From Saccharomycopsis malanga (Eukaryota; Ascomycota; Saccharomycetes; Ascoideales; Saccharomycopsidaceae), in assembly GCA_004014935.1 (NCBI GenBank), contig CP025324.1, positions 2,604,501-2,668,500 of the forward strand: 64,000 nt of DNA. Reading direction: 5' to 3'. The number at the start of each line of letters is the position of its first letter. The stretch's first letter is position 1. The position numbers and the translations under genes were made by a program. The notes under the pieces are model-generated. The model ran no database searches, was not told the origin of the DNA, and saw only the letters and a list, made by a program, of their open reading frames with translations. Shown here one piece after another: positions 38,722 to 49,383 of this stretch.

Positions 38722-39366
38722 ATGCAACTTATTACCTATTTTCTTAGCTTTATAGGGCTATTATACACAGCCAGTGCTTTCCATTTCTACGTAAATGGAG
38801 CGGACAGAAAATGTTTTTACAAAGAACTTTCGCAAGGCACGTTGTTAATTGGTAAATATAGTGTTGAATCCTTTGACAGTAAATATAATGATTATAGAAA
38901 AAACAATGATCTTGGGATTGTGATTGATGTGGAGGAAACTTTTGATGATGACCATAGAGTTGTTCATCAAAAAGCAACGGGCGGAGGAGAATTTACTTTC
39001 ACCGCTATTGATTCTGGTGACCATAGAATCTGTTTCCAGCCTCAATCAGGAGGATGGCTTGCTAAATTGAAAGTTAAAATCAATGTAGAATTCACTGTTG
39101 GTGAGGCTTCTACCTTGGACTCTAAAAACGAAGAGGTTGTAAATTCTTTGAATAGTAAAGTTCATAGTTTGACATCCAAAGTTAATGAGATCAAACGTGA
39201 GCAAAATTTGCACAGAGAAAGAGAAGCTCAGTTCAGAGATTTGTCGGAATCTGTGAACGGAAACGTTGTTAAATGGTCCATATTTCAATTGATCATTTTG
39301 AGTGGTACTTGTGTGTGGCAATTGCACCATTTGAGAACATTCTTTGTTAAGCAGAAGTTGGTTTAA
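38722..39366 (+). CDS. ERP1: p24-family cargo receptor (Erp1/Erp5/Erp6 type)
   Basis: A 214-residue type I membrane protein of the p24/emp24 family, which cycles between ER and Golgi in COPII/COPI vesicles and helps export GPI-anchored proteins. Signal peptide 1-19 (LISYFLSFIGLLYTASA-like core, cleavage before FHFYV), GOLD domain about 20-110 with the paired Cys in RKCFYKEL and HRICFQ, a coiled coil about 130-175, a transmembrane helix (FQLIILSGTCVWQLHHL) and the short tail RTFFVKQKLV with a FF coat-binding motif. The opening FYVNGADRKCFYKEL and GTLLIGKY fit the alpha (Erp1/5/6) branch. Which of those symbols applies is uncertain; the family is sure. Confidence 0.88.
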   Translation: MQLITYFLSFIGLLYTASAFHFYVNGADRKCFYKELSQGTLLIGKYSVESFDSKYNDYRKNNDLGIVIDVEETFDDDHRVVHQKATGGGEFTFTAIDSGDHRICFQPQSGGWLAKLKVKINVEFTVGEASTLDSKNEEVVNSLNSKVHSLTSKVNEIKREQNLHREREAQFRDLSESVNGNVVKWSIFQLIILSGTCVWQLHHLRTFFVKQKLV

Positions 39367-40272
39367 GTTTGTATTATGTATCTTTTTTCAAATTTGCACT
39401 TGCACATTTGCTGGAAACGCTGTATTCTTTTTGCTTAATTCATAGATACTTATCTATAGGACTATTCTAATGACCATAATGTAAAATGGATTACTGTTAG
39501 GCAAACAATGTAAATTGATAAGACATAAGTCGGAATCTGAGCTTATTCAAAGTGTGTGGGAGGGCAATAGAGTTGTTAGACCCAAGGAGTAGAACGAATT
39601 TGCTACTAATATGGGTCTTAGCTCATTGTGATTCTATGATGGTTTATTTTATTTGATTATTATTTAGTCTGATTTTATAAGCCCTGTATTTTGTAAATGT
39701 TACTAGTGAATGTATAGTCTTTTAAAATTATCGAGCTAACAATGTTTATTCGGTCCGCTGAAATTTCTCTCTTTAAAAATGCTTACTTGACACAGATTTT
39801 GTATTTTCATCTCTTTGTTTTCTTTTGACATAATATAGACGAGCCATCTTAACTTAATTTTATATGTTAATTTTCACATATTTGAGAATTGCGTAAATAC
39901 TTGACATGTTTAAATTAAATTTTCATTTTATTCTTGAGCCTATTTACGGTTGCTATCATACTGTCCCCCAAGTACCTATATACATTATGGGACGTCATTA
40001 ACTAGTTTTTTTATCGTTAATTTTTTTTTACAAAGTTAACAAGGAATTTCATTGCCTTACTACATAATAATTTAATTTGCCTGTATCATTTTGCAGTTTA
40101 TAGTAACCCCCATAGTACGTATAAACAACAGTGCGCCCATCTACGGAAAACGAAAAATAATACCATCATCACGTTAATTTACCAATGACAGCAGCATGTC
40201 AAGCTTGAGTTGACTATTATTTGGATATAGAATCAAATATACAAATAGTGGAATGGATCTGTTGGTAGCAAG
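39367..40272. other. Intergenic region p24 gene/VPS8
   Basis: About 900 AT-rich bases with no open reading frame, dispersed-repeat copy or strong motif seen. The last part is the VPS8 promoter. Confidence 0.45.
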
Positions 40273-43200
40273 ATGTTAGATCGCAATATTTCAGAGGATG
40301 TAAGTATTTAATATGCCGCTTTTTTAATGTGAGCTCGTATATATAGTGGATACTAACAATAATAGCTGTATAACAACAACTGGAGGCTACTGGCTCATAA
40401 TAAACAAGTTATGCTTAATGGTGATCATAGCAGAGGGTTCAATACTTTTGAGCATCGATTTAAAACGAAATTGAGTGCTATATTGGATGCGAGTAATGAC
40501 CATGATATTCAAGATCATAGTGGCAATCATAGTATAACAGACACCAGCTCCGTAGACAGTGGGAATCTTTCCAGTCAAACTATCCATTGGACAACATTAC
40601 AAAAGGTGTCATCTGTCATATTCAATTCCAATTTCAAATCCAAGTACGGATCGGTATCCACTTTCTGTTTATTGACCGACTTTATCTTGTTTGGCACCAA
40701 AAAGGGCTATGCGGTAATATTTGACTATCTTCAAAACCTCAAGGGAGTATTAGGAGAGGATAGCAAAACCATACGTGTCAGTGGAGCTGTCACTAGCTTG
40801 GCCATCTCACTAGACTCTACTTACATAGCTGTCGGCCATCAAAACGGACATATATTCTTATGGGATATAACTAATCTTGCCTCTATCAACAGTATAAATC
40901 CTATATTGGTTATTTCCCCCCTTACAATAAATGACAAAGTGAACGGAAAAGAGGGTCATTTACTCAATAAACCTATAACTCATCTATTTTTTCTCAATAA
41001 ACGTCATACTGCAATAATCAGCACTGATGTTGATGGTCTTGTGCTTTTTCATGATGGCTATCGTAACTTTCTTGGTTACAGGTATACTACTCATCAAATT
41101 TTGGGATCATCAGATTTGGATTTCACCCTTGCTAAGGATATTCATTCAAGCCTGCTCAATAAACAAAAAGCTTTGAATAATAGCCAGGAGTTTATTGTCA
41201 AAAAAGAAAAAAACTTTGTATATTCTTGTGCTCCTTTACCATTAAGCCAAAATCAATCTAAAGGAGATGATTTGAATTTGTTTGCTGCTATAACGTCCAG
41301 TGCTCTATTGGTGATTGCTCTTTATCCTAAACCTACAACCCATATACGAGTAGGAATGCCGAAACAAGTAAAATCCAACCCCGATTTGACAAAAACCGCT
41401 TGTCTTAGTTGGTACCCTGGCTTTTCTCAAAAGCAAACTGTAGGGCCAAGGTTGGCTTACTGTTTCTCAAATGTCATCACTATATTAGAGTTGGTTTCTG
41501 CTCAGGTGTCTGAGGAAGATACCTTAGGAGTAGAAATAGCAAGCAAAAAGAGATTTGTGGGCGACGAATGTGTGATATCTCTAGTATGGTTGAGTTCTAA
41601 AATTATTTTAGGTTTGACCATATCATCAAGGATTTTAGTATTTGATACAGGACTAGTAAAGTTCAAGCTCAACGAATCCAAAGACTTGAGACTTATAATG
41701 TCAGTTGATGCGATTTCCAATCATATAGTATATAACAATCATTTACATGATTTGGTGCCTATCAATGAAAACCTACCTAATGAAAATGCTCTCACTGATA
41801 CAATAAGTCTATTCAATTCTTTTGAATATACTTTCAAGGCTTTCAAGAAACATGTGTTTATGCTAACCAATAATAACAAGTTTATGATGGGATCCATAGT
41901 AAATTGGGAGCATCATATAATGGCTCTTGTGGATTATGGGAAGAAAAACCAAAATATGGCTTGTATTATTACAGCTTTAGAAACGTGTTTCAGAATTTAC
42001 GTTGGGGATTATGATTTAGTCAGATACAATCTAACAGAACAAGACACGGTTAGACATAAAATTGTTCATGATCAGCTTGTTGGTTTGGTTTTCTTTAGTC
42101 TCAAGTTTTGGTTCAGTTCATATAGGTCAGAAGATGAACTCGCCATGAAAGAATTGGAAGAGTTGGTTTCGACCATTTTTATAACAGCAAAGGCAATGAA
42201 TGTTGGACCTGAGTTTTATGAGTCAATTTATGAATTTTTCGAAAATCATCTGTCGGCTCAAAAGATATTCTTTGAGACTTTAGAATCTTTCATTTTCAAA
42301 GAGCAAATCAAAGAATTAACTCCTAAAGTTTTGAAAAACTTGATAATTTTCTTTTCTTCAAATATAAATAATAAGAGGCCAAATTTGGATCGTTTGGAGC
42401 AAATGATTTGCTTGTTGAATATCAAAGAAATGGATTTAGACCTTGTCATTTCTTTATGCGAGAAGTATAAATTGATTGACTCCAAAATATTTATTTGGAA
42501 CTTACTATTGAAAGACTATGCTTCTCCGCTCATGGATTTCCTAATGATGATCAAAAAAATTGTATATAACAAGTCATACTATAAAGAGGAAGATTTGGAG
42601 GTTATGACAGATCATTCTTATAAAGTTTACTCCTATTTGACTTATATACTCACAAACAGACAGTATCCTTTGGAAATCCCCATAGAGGCTGCAGAGTTGA
42701 AAGAAGTTAAGCTGAACCTTTATTTTATTCTATTTCATGGAAGTTCCATTGAGTGGCCTGAAAAATCAGGAGAAGTCTTTTTTGCCACTGATAATCCCAT
42801 CGGAGAGCCTTCTTTCCCTTACCTTTATCTTCTATTAGTATATGACACCCAGAAGACCTTGTTGATGCTCAATGAGGTGTTGGAGGATGACTTTTTGAAC
42901 GAAGACAGTGGTAGAGGTTCTGAGTTCAAAATAAACAGACAGTATATCATTGAGGTATTAATGGATATTTTCAAAGAAAATAGTCAAGTCTTTGGTTTAA
43001 AAAGTAAAATACATCTAAGTGTGTTGATTCTTCTGAATTATCCAAAATTTTCCCAGTTTATCAGAATCAGCGACTCATCTTTGGACAGCTTGATTGAAAC
43101 CATTTGCGACATCAATCAACTTGAAGAAGAAGATTCTACTTTGAGAAATGACTGTGAGTTGAGTTTACAAAGTTTGTTAAGCGTGTATCACCCTACAAAT

Positions 43201-44646
43201 TTGAATGACGAGTTGATTTTTTATTTTGAGAAAAATGGCTTTTATAATTTGCTATTCAATTTGTATAAAATTGAGAAAAATAGTATAAAATTGTTTCAGC
43301 TATGGGCAAACCATAAGAAAGGGTTGAATGAGAAGTACGCGAATTTCGAAATTGTGGAATTATGTTTCGAACTACTCGAATATGACCGTCAAAACTTTAA
43401 AGATTTAGTAAAACAGAACTTTGCATCTCTCGTGGATGAAGGTAACTTTCATGAACTAATAAGCAGTTTTATACATCATGCGCCTGAACTCAATAAAGAA
43501 ATTCTCAGATATCATAATCCCCAACAGCAGTACGAATATTTAACATTATTCTTTGACTTAAATGGCCTGTCAGTTGATGATGCGTTTATCTACACTTATA
43601 TTGAACTGCTCTGTAAGTTCAATTCTAGAGAAACTGTGTGTTTTCTTCAAAGTTTGAAAAAAAATTTTTTCAAAGAGCAAAATATAGTTCAATTGTTGGA
43701 CATCTTGAAACAATATAATAATATAGATTCTATCATCTACTTGACAAAGGTAGAGAATAACCCTACCAAAACAATAGACGAGATATTATCGTTTTTGGGT
43801 TCAAATTTACAGGTTACTGATGAGTTTGATATATCACTTCTTGAGAAAACAATATGGAAATATTTGACGATAGCTACGGAAAAATGTAAAACAGTCACAG
43901 AAGAAGACATTAACGAGGGCGAAATCTTATGGATTAAACTCATATCTTTTATCAATAGGTTGATCAAAGATAATGAGAAATTATTATTACAGGAAAACAA
44001 CCAAGGTACACAGTCTATTGTTGACTTACTCAAACGGGTGCTACAAGAGATTTTCATCAGCTTGATAAATACCAATTTTCAAGAAAAAGATACTAATTCA
44101 AAAGACCCGAAATCTTTCAGTAATGTTTTTTTTAAAATTTTTAATCAATTTCTAGAACAACCCCATACAGTTGGTGAAAATAACCCAGAAACTAATATCG
44201 GTGACATTAAGGAAATTATTGAAGAAATATTCTTTTTGAATTTGTATCAGCGACAATCTCTCAAAATAACGCTTACTCTTTATAATCAAGAGGTTAATAA
44301 AAACCTAGAGATCATAGAGAAAGAAAACTCAAAGGGAGTTACTATGAACTCTACAGAATGCACTTGTTGCGGAAAAAAAATTTGGGGCCGCAAAATTAGC
44401 AATAAAATATTTCAAAATTGGGAAGACTTTAATAGAAGAAAAGCCCAGTTTTTAGTCTCGAAAAATAAAGAGCTTGATAGTAGCATTTACATCAACAACT
44501 TTGAGTATAAAGACTCGCTTTGGGAAGAGTTAAATGTTGTTATCTTCAAGTGTGGCCATGGTTATCATTTTCAATGCGTTAAGAATTTGGGTGCTACGGA
44601 AGATAACTTGAAATGTATTATCTGTGAGAATAACAGTACTAGCTGA
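40273..44646 (+). CDS. VPS8: CORVET subunit Vps8, two exons
   Basis: Exon 1 (40273-40299) encodes only MLDRNISED; the 66-base intron (40300-40365) has a GTAAGT donor, TACTAAC branch site and AATAG acceptor; exon 2 runs 40366-44646. The join is in phase 0 and the frame stays open through 15 codons to the first Met of the long open frame (40411). Total 1435 residues. Vps8 is the Rab5/Vps21-binding subunit of CORVET, the tether of early endosomes. An N-terminal beta-propeller (about 60-450; GHIFLWDITNL, LVLFHDGY) is followed by a long alpha-solenoid and a C-terminal RING-H2 (CTCCGKKIWG, CGHGYHFQC, CIIC). S. cerevisiae Vps8 is about 1274. Exon 2 starts with CTG. The intron is inferred from motifs; a start at 40411 without it remains possible. 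Confidence 0.9.
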
Positions 44647-44836
44647 CCAGTACAAATTTTTAACATAACAAGTTGCATCAGAACAATATTCAACTTTATC
44701 AAACCACATTTTTACATGCCGGATAAATACAACTGTGTATATAAATCATCATCCTTCATATTGTAGATTTGCCATAACGAAAGTTTAGCAGCTTCATTCA
44801 GAATTACATAACAGCAAGGCCACCTAACAAGTAAGA

Positions 44837-44923
44837 ATGGCTAGGAATAACTTAGTCAAGGGTATGGTATTCAAGGTTCCCTATGCCTTATTCAAGATTC
44901 CTCTAGACTCTTCCAGTACTTGA
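44837..44923 (+). CDS. Possible 28-residue small protein, unrecognised
   Basis: ATG at 44837 opens MARNNLVKGMVFKVPYALF and stops after 28 codons. A TATATAAAT box lies about 100 bases upstream, a usual distance. I recognise no family. It could be a chance frame, a uORF of the downstream gene, or a small protein; nothing but the TATA box supports it. Confidence 0.2.
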   Translation: MARNNLVKGMVFKVPYALFKIPLDSSST

Positions 44924-44925
44924 TG

Positions 44926-44961
44926 ACATGCATGCTCATGCATGTTTGTATGCATGCATAC
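44926..44961. repeat. Two adjacent ATGCATGC palindromes
   Basis: ACATGCATG, CT, CATGCATGT (44926-44945) is a perfect inverted repeat with a two-base loop. GTATGCATGCATAC (44948-44961) is a perfect 14-base palindrome. The stretch alternates purine and pyrimidine almost throughout. It lies about 285 bases upstream of the heat-shock gene. Confidence 0.9.
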
Positions 44962-45065
44962 GCATCTATCGACGTATTGTTCTATAGTAAATAATAAAAA
45001 TTTCGAATTGTTTCGCGATATTTTTCAACATGTATCAAATCTAAATCACTTACGAGCAATATCAC

Positions 45066-45133
45066 GAATTTACTAGAAGTGATAAGTATAATGATATGTG
45101 TGTAAACTTTGTGTAGGAAAAATGATATAAATA
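45066..45133 (+). promoter_or_regulatory. Imperfect heat-shock element and TATA box
   Basis: GAATTTACTAGAA (45066-45078) fits the alternating GAA-nn-TTC-nn-GAA heat-shock element with one mismatch, and TATAAATA (45126-45133) is a good TATA box about 115 bases before the start codon. Together they suit an Hsf1-driven stress gene. The element is imperfect, so this is inference. Confidence 0.45.
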
Positions 45134-45246
45134 GAGATCAAAGGAGCAAATGAAAAGTAGTTTAATTTTCTTTTCAACCACTACAAACATTCTACAGAAG
45201 ATTTCGATCAAACAAAACAGCAATTAAACCATTACAACTATACAAA

Positions 45247-45831
45247 ATGTCTTTTTTCAACAGCTCTCCATTCTGGGATATTTATGACGCTTTTGACAGA
45301 GAATTTTTCGGTCCTGAAAGCAGTGCTATTAGGGTTTCACCAAGATTGTTGAACAAGAAGAGAGAAAATCAAAACGAGTCTAAAGCTTTGACTAAAAAAG
45401 ATGGTGCGAACAACGAGAATAAAGGGTCATTATTTAGATCACTTGTCAACGATTCCATTTTCAAACCAGACTTTGACCTTGTTCCACCAGTGGACTTGAT
45501 TGACAAGGAAAATCAATTTGAACTTCATGCCTCTATTCCAGGTGTTCCAAAAGACCAAATTAACTTGGACTTTGACAACGAAACCAAGGAGCTCACCATA
45601 AGCGGTACTGTTCCTGAAGTTAATGTTGAAAACAATGAAAAGGGTAGATATTACAGGGAGTTAAGAACAGGGTCTTTTGAGAGAAGAGTTAGATTTGGCA
45701 ATGAGGCTGAGTTGGACGTTGATAAGATTAATGCTGACTACAAGAATGGTATTCTCACAGTTATTGTTCCAAAGGTTGTTTCTAGCAAGCCTAAAGAGAA
45801 TATCAGAAAAATTGCCATTTCTTCATCCTGA
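45247..45831 (+). CDS. Small heat-shock protein (alpha-crystallin/Hsp20 family)
   Basis: A 194-residue small heat-shock protein. The N-terminus MSFFNSSPFWDIYDAFDRE resembles yeast Hsp26 (MSFNSPFFDFFD). The alpha-crystallin domain spans about 78-182 (VPPVDLIDKENQFELHASI, PGVPKDQINLDF, ELTISGTVPEV, FERRVRF, ADYKNGILTVIVPK). These oligomeric ATP-independent chaperones bind unfolding proteins under heat and other stress. It is slightly shorter than Hsp26 (214) and near the length of Candida Hsp21-type proteins, but I cannot decide between the names. A TATA box and imperfect heat-shock element upstream fit stress induction. The C-terminal IxI-like anchor appears as KIAIS. Confidence 0.92.
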   Translation: MSFFNSSPFWDIYDAFDREFFGPESSAIRVSPRLLNKKRENQNESKALTKKDGANNENKGSLFRSLVNDSIFKPDFDLVPPVDLIDKENQFELHASIPGVPKDQINLDFDNETKELTISGTVPEVNVENNEKGRYYRELRTGSFERRVRFGNEAELDVDKINADYKNGILTVIVPKVVSSKPKENIRKIAISSS

Positions 45832-46322
45832 AATTGAGCTGGCTAAACCGAGCCGCAGCTTGTTTAACGATTTATGAAATAATTGGTGTGTTTTGATTAG
45901 TGTAAATATGGGAATAAATATCAGGTTATTAACAAAAAGCTGTAATATTTTGAACGTAGAAAATTTTTTATAACTATAGTAATTTGACTAAATCAAATAA
46001 GCGATAATGAACAAACACTTTTGCAAGCGTAACTCTTCATGTAGTGGGTAGAACAGGCTTGATGGGTGTGTTAGGCTGAGCTGTCTGACCAACCAAGTTT
46101 TGTGAAGTAGGGTTTAAGACAAATATCATTAGATTACGCTAAGCGATGATAATTCTTTAGGGAGCTCGTCATGACACTGAGCTAGTCAAATAATATAAAC
46201 ATAGCAAAATGAGCGTAAGAGTCTGGTTCTACAATGTACAGTTTCCTTTAATATAATGCATTTGAATCAAATAATTCTATATAAGCAACTTTGTATGCTA
46301 TCATGTAAAAATATCAAAATTG
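45832..46322. other. Convergent intergenic region small heat-shock gene/PWP2
   Basis: Both flanking genes end here. AT-rich; no gene, repeat copy or motif stands out. Confidence 0.45.
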
Positions 46323-49100
46323 TTACTCATCATCACTTTCTTCACCGTCAAATCCTTGAAACCCTTGGACTTTACCATCTTCATTCTTGCCTAACCAGCC
46401 ATCTTCACTGTTGTCACTGTCCTCTTCAGAATCAGCATCCACAAGGCCCATAACATCGCTGACAGGGACTAAGATATCTTGGTTTGGATCAGTAGATGAG
46501 ACATTGTGGGAAGTAGTGTTCAAAAAAGTATATAAGTACTCATTATTTTTAGACGTATTGATGATGTCCTTAGCAGCTCTGTTGATGAATCTTTGGATTA
46601 GTTTCAAAGAGTTAGTAAACTTCATTTTGTTCTGATTGATATATCTGCCAAACTGGTTCAAAATTGCTTTTAACCATATCAAATTGAATTCAAAATGTTG
46701 AGACTCGACAATAAATTCACCAAAGAATTTAAGTAATTGATATAAGTATACTTCGGGGAAGTCAGACAAAATTAATTTTATATCTTTGATTGGAATGGAT
46801 TCAAAGGCTTTTAATATCAAATATGTTTCATTCAATCTAAATGCCATAACCAAGGCAACAAGATAGTTCTTGCTTTCCAACTCTTGCAATATAGCTTCTG
46901 GAGTTATATCCACATCCAAGTCAAATGGGTCAAACACTACTCTGGAATCAACAGAATAGATCAACAAACCCTCTGTAGAAGCTGCTGCGAAAGCATTGGC
47001 AGTTGGAGAAAAGCTTAAGGAAGTGACCCTAATTTCTGGTCTGGTACGTCGAAGAGAAGGATCGCCTCTGTTGGACCCAGGTAAAGAATTATCGATTCTA
47101 TCCTCCAAATCCGACAATTCACCTGCAGAATCAATAAGATCCAAATTAACACCATCTGCAGTTAGTTTAGCACTATTGAGCTTTTGTAATGTGCCATCCA
47201 ATGCCATGTTTTCAGATACTTTGAACCTTCTCAACAAGACTTCATTTGCAATATCATATATACATATAGAGTTATTTTTACCACCGCAGATGAGTACGCT
47301 ACCATCGAAACTGTAAGCGACAGTTGTGAAAAACTTTGATCTTTTTGAGTTTTGCGATGTAAAGGCGTCATTCAAGTGTCTTCCACTGATAATATCTTTT
47401 TTCACATCAATATTGCCAATCTGTTTAGCATTCTCAATGTCCCAAAACGAAATTTGGCCGTCTAACGAGGATACCGCTAGCTGTTTAGAATCAGGCTTCA
47501 TGGCAATTGCTAGCACATCAGAATACAATTGTATTGGTTCCACCAGCTGGGATCTTCCAAAAATATCCCAAATTCTTATTGTCTTGTCCCAACTGGCACT
47601 TGCAAGTACTGAGTTTTCCGACCCAAACGATATATGGGACACTGGACCTTCATGGCCATTGAGACTATCTAAAAGTTGGCCAGTTTGGACTGACCAAACA
47701 AAAATTTCAAACGAATTCAAAGAGCTAGCAGCAATGACTTCTCCACTTGGATCAACTGCCAAACTGTTAAACTGGATCCTTTCTGTAGTAGAAGTAAACG
47801 TTCTGAAGTTTCTATATCTTATTAAATCCCATGCTCTTACAGTACCGTCCAAAGAGCACGAGAACAAAACCTGGCCCTTTTTGGCAAATTGAACACATGT
47901 CACAGCACTCGTATGTTCTTCAAATGTGTTTAAACAAAAACCTGAAGCAATGTCCCAAATTTTGATCTTTCCATCATCACTTGCTGTGACAACTCTGGAT
48001 CCATCTGGTGAATAACAAAGACAATTCATGGAGTCAAAATGCCCCTGTTGTTTTAAAATATAGGATTCAGATTGCCATTCATACACCAATAATTGCCCCA
48101 ACTTGGCAGATCCAAATGCTAGCCATTCACCACTGGAATTTACTTCTATGGTGTTGATAGCATTCTGGCCTAATGAAAGTTGCTGTATTAAGGTGAAAGA
48201 AGGCAATTCATACAATCTGAACTCACCATTGGAGAAACCAACAATCAAAAGGTTAGAGTTTGCATGAAAAGCACTTGACTTCACAGTAGCATGATCGGGA
48301 GCTAAAAAGTAATTACGTTTGGTTATTCTCCAGCTCATCTTATTCAATGCCACATTTTCTACCTCTTCTTCACTGTCGCTATCGTCGCTCTCATCTTTTG
48401 GTTTTTTGGTATATTCCCATTGAAGTAAGGCACCATCTTTACTCAAGGTATATATGATGTCTTGTTGTTCACTGAAAAAGGCATTTACCACATAATCTCT
48501 ATGGCCTGCCAAAGACATTTTAGCGTTTTTATCGTCCGATTGTAGCGACCATACTCTAGTGGTCATATCTTTAGATGCTGTAAGAAGAAATCTAGAGTCT
48601 TTGGACCATACTATTGAAATGATATCATTATAATGGCCAGACAACTTTCTGAATTTGACAAATGGGGCAAATTGTCTATCATTGTAATTCACCTCATCCT
48701 CATCGGTAGTGTTGCTGTTAGAAGAAGAAAGCTTCCATATCTGTAAAAGCCTACCACTGGCTATGGCAAAATACTTCCCATCCGGAGAAAACTTTATATC
48801 ATCAACACTAGTATGGAAATTGAAATGATGAAGCGTTTGTCTGGTTTTAAAATTGACTAGAATTGCTCTGCCATCAACATCTACCGATAATAAAAGTGTA
48901 TTTTGATCATTCAACGCTATTCTCTTTATGTTTTTGCGATGCTGATAATCAAAAGTAAAAGATGTATTGTTGATTAAATCAAACACTGAAATTCTATTTC
49001 CAACAGGACTCAACAAAGTCTTTCCATCTTTTGTATAAACAATATTGGCATTTCTGTACACCGTGCCAAGCAAGTTGGAAAACTTGAAATCAGACTTCAT
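46323..49100 (-). CDS. PWP2: U3 snoRNP/SSU processome protein Pwp2 (Utp1)
   Basis: A 925-residue protein almost collinear with S. cerevisiae Pwp2 (923), beginning MKSDFKFSNLLGTVYRNAN. It is a scaffold of the UTP-B subcomplex of the small-subunit processome that cleaves and folds pre-18S rRNA in the nucleolus. Two WD40 propellers span about 20-680 (LLSPVGNRISVFDL; GHRDYVVNAFFS; VVTASDDGKIKIWD; ASASWDKTIRIWD). A Utp12-type helical domain follows (MAFRLNETYLILKAFE; ESQHFEFNLIWLKAIL), then an acidic C-terminus. No CTG codon was noticed in the conserved propellers. It shares a divergent promoter with SCY1, with an RRPE-like element next to PWP2. Confidence 0.97.
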   Translation of the reverse strand: MKSDFKFSNLLGTVYRNANIVYTKDGKTLLSPVGNRISVFDLINNTSFTFDYQHRKNIKRIALNDQNTLLLSVDVDGRAILVNFKTRQTLHHFNFHTSVDDIKFSPDGKYFAIASGRLLQIWKLSSSNSNTTDEDEVNYNDRQFAPFVKFRKLSGHYNDIISIVWSKDSRFLLTASKDMTTRVWSLQSDDKNAKMSLAGHRDYVVNAFFSEQQDIIYTLSKDGALLQWEYTKKPKDESDDSDSEEEVENVALNKMSWRITKRNYFLAPDHATVKSSAFHANSNLLIVGFSNGEFRLYELPSFTLIQQLSLGQNAINTIEVNSSGEWLAFGSAKLGQLLVYEWQSESYILKQQGHFDSMNCLCYSPDGSRVVTASDDGKIKIWDIASGFCLNTFEEHTSAVTCVQFAKKGQVLFSCSLDGTVRAWDLIRYRNFRTFTSTTERIQFNSLAVDPSGEVIAASSLNSFEIFVWSVQTGQLLDSLNGHEGPVSHISFGSENSVLASASWDKTIRIWDIFGRSQLVEPIQLYSDVLAIAMKPDSKQLAVSSLDGQISFWDIENAKQIGNIDVKKDIISGRHLNDAFTSQNSKRSKFFTTVAYSFDGSVLICGGKNNSICIYDIANEVLLRRFKVSENMALDGTLQKLNSAKLTADGVNLDLIDSAGELSDLEDRIDNSLPGSNRGDPSLRRTRPEIRVTSLSFSPTANAFAAASTEGLLIYSVDSRVVFDPFDLDVDITPEAILQELESKNYLVALVMAFRLNETYLILKAFESIPIKDIKLILSDFPEVYLYQLLKFFGEFIVESQHFEFNLIWLKAILNQFGRYINQNKMKFTNSLKLIQRFINRAAKDIINTSKNNEYLYTFLNTTSHNVSSTDPNQDILVPVSDVMGLVDADSEEDSDNSEDGWLGKNEDGKVQGFQGFDGEESDDE

Positions 49101-49383
49101 ATTTCCTATATGTTGTCAGCACAACCAGTTGAACCAAATTATTTATATAGTTTATTATATATATATATATATATATATACCGATGAAAAATTGAAAAAAA
49201 AAAAAATTTCTAAGGCATCGCTGCGGGTAACAGCATCTTGCATGATACTTTTTCATGCGATTTGGCCATAATTGACAGGGTGGAGCGAGTGACCATTATA
49301 AGGACATAATAGTATATTATTATCACAATAACTATTGTTGGCGGAAAAAACAAGTTTTGGCAGTCTGATACTTCCGGTTGAAC
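49101..49383. promoter_or_regulatory. PWP2/SCY1 divergent promoter
   Basis: A (TA)n run lies at about 49154-49180. CGATGAAAAATT (49181-49192) overlaps a PAC-like GATGA and an RRPE-like GAAAAATT, the pair that marks ribosome-biogenesis genes, about 85 bases upstream of PWP2. A long A-run follows. Motif match only. Confidence 0.5.

Larger units (their letters stand above)
44647..45246. other. Intergenic region VPS8/small heat-shock gene
   Basis: This 600-base stretch has a TATATAAAT near 44738, a 28-codon reading frame, two adjacent palindromes and a TATA box near the heat-shock gene, each listed separately. The 45000-45060 part is AT-rich with TTCGAATTGTTTCGCG, possibly stress-element related. 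Confidence 0.5.

Noticed and set aside
49154-49180. (TA)n run as a meaningful repeat
   Set aside because: Short TA runs also occur near 57700 and are common in AT-rich promoters; no special role is supported.
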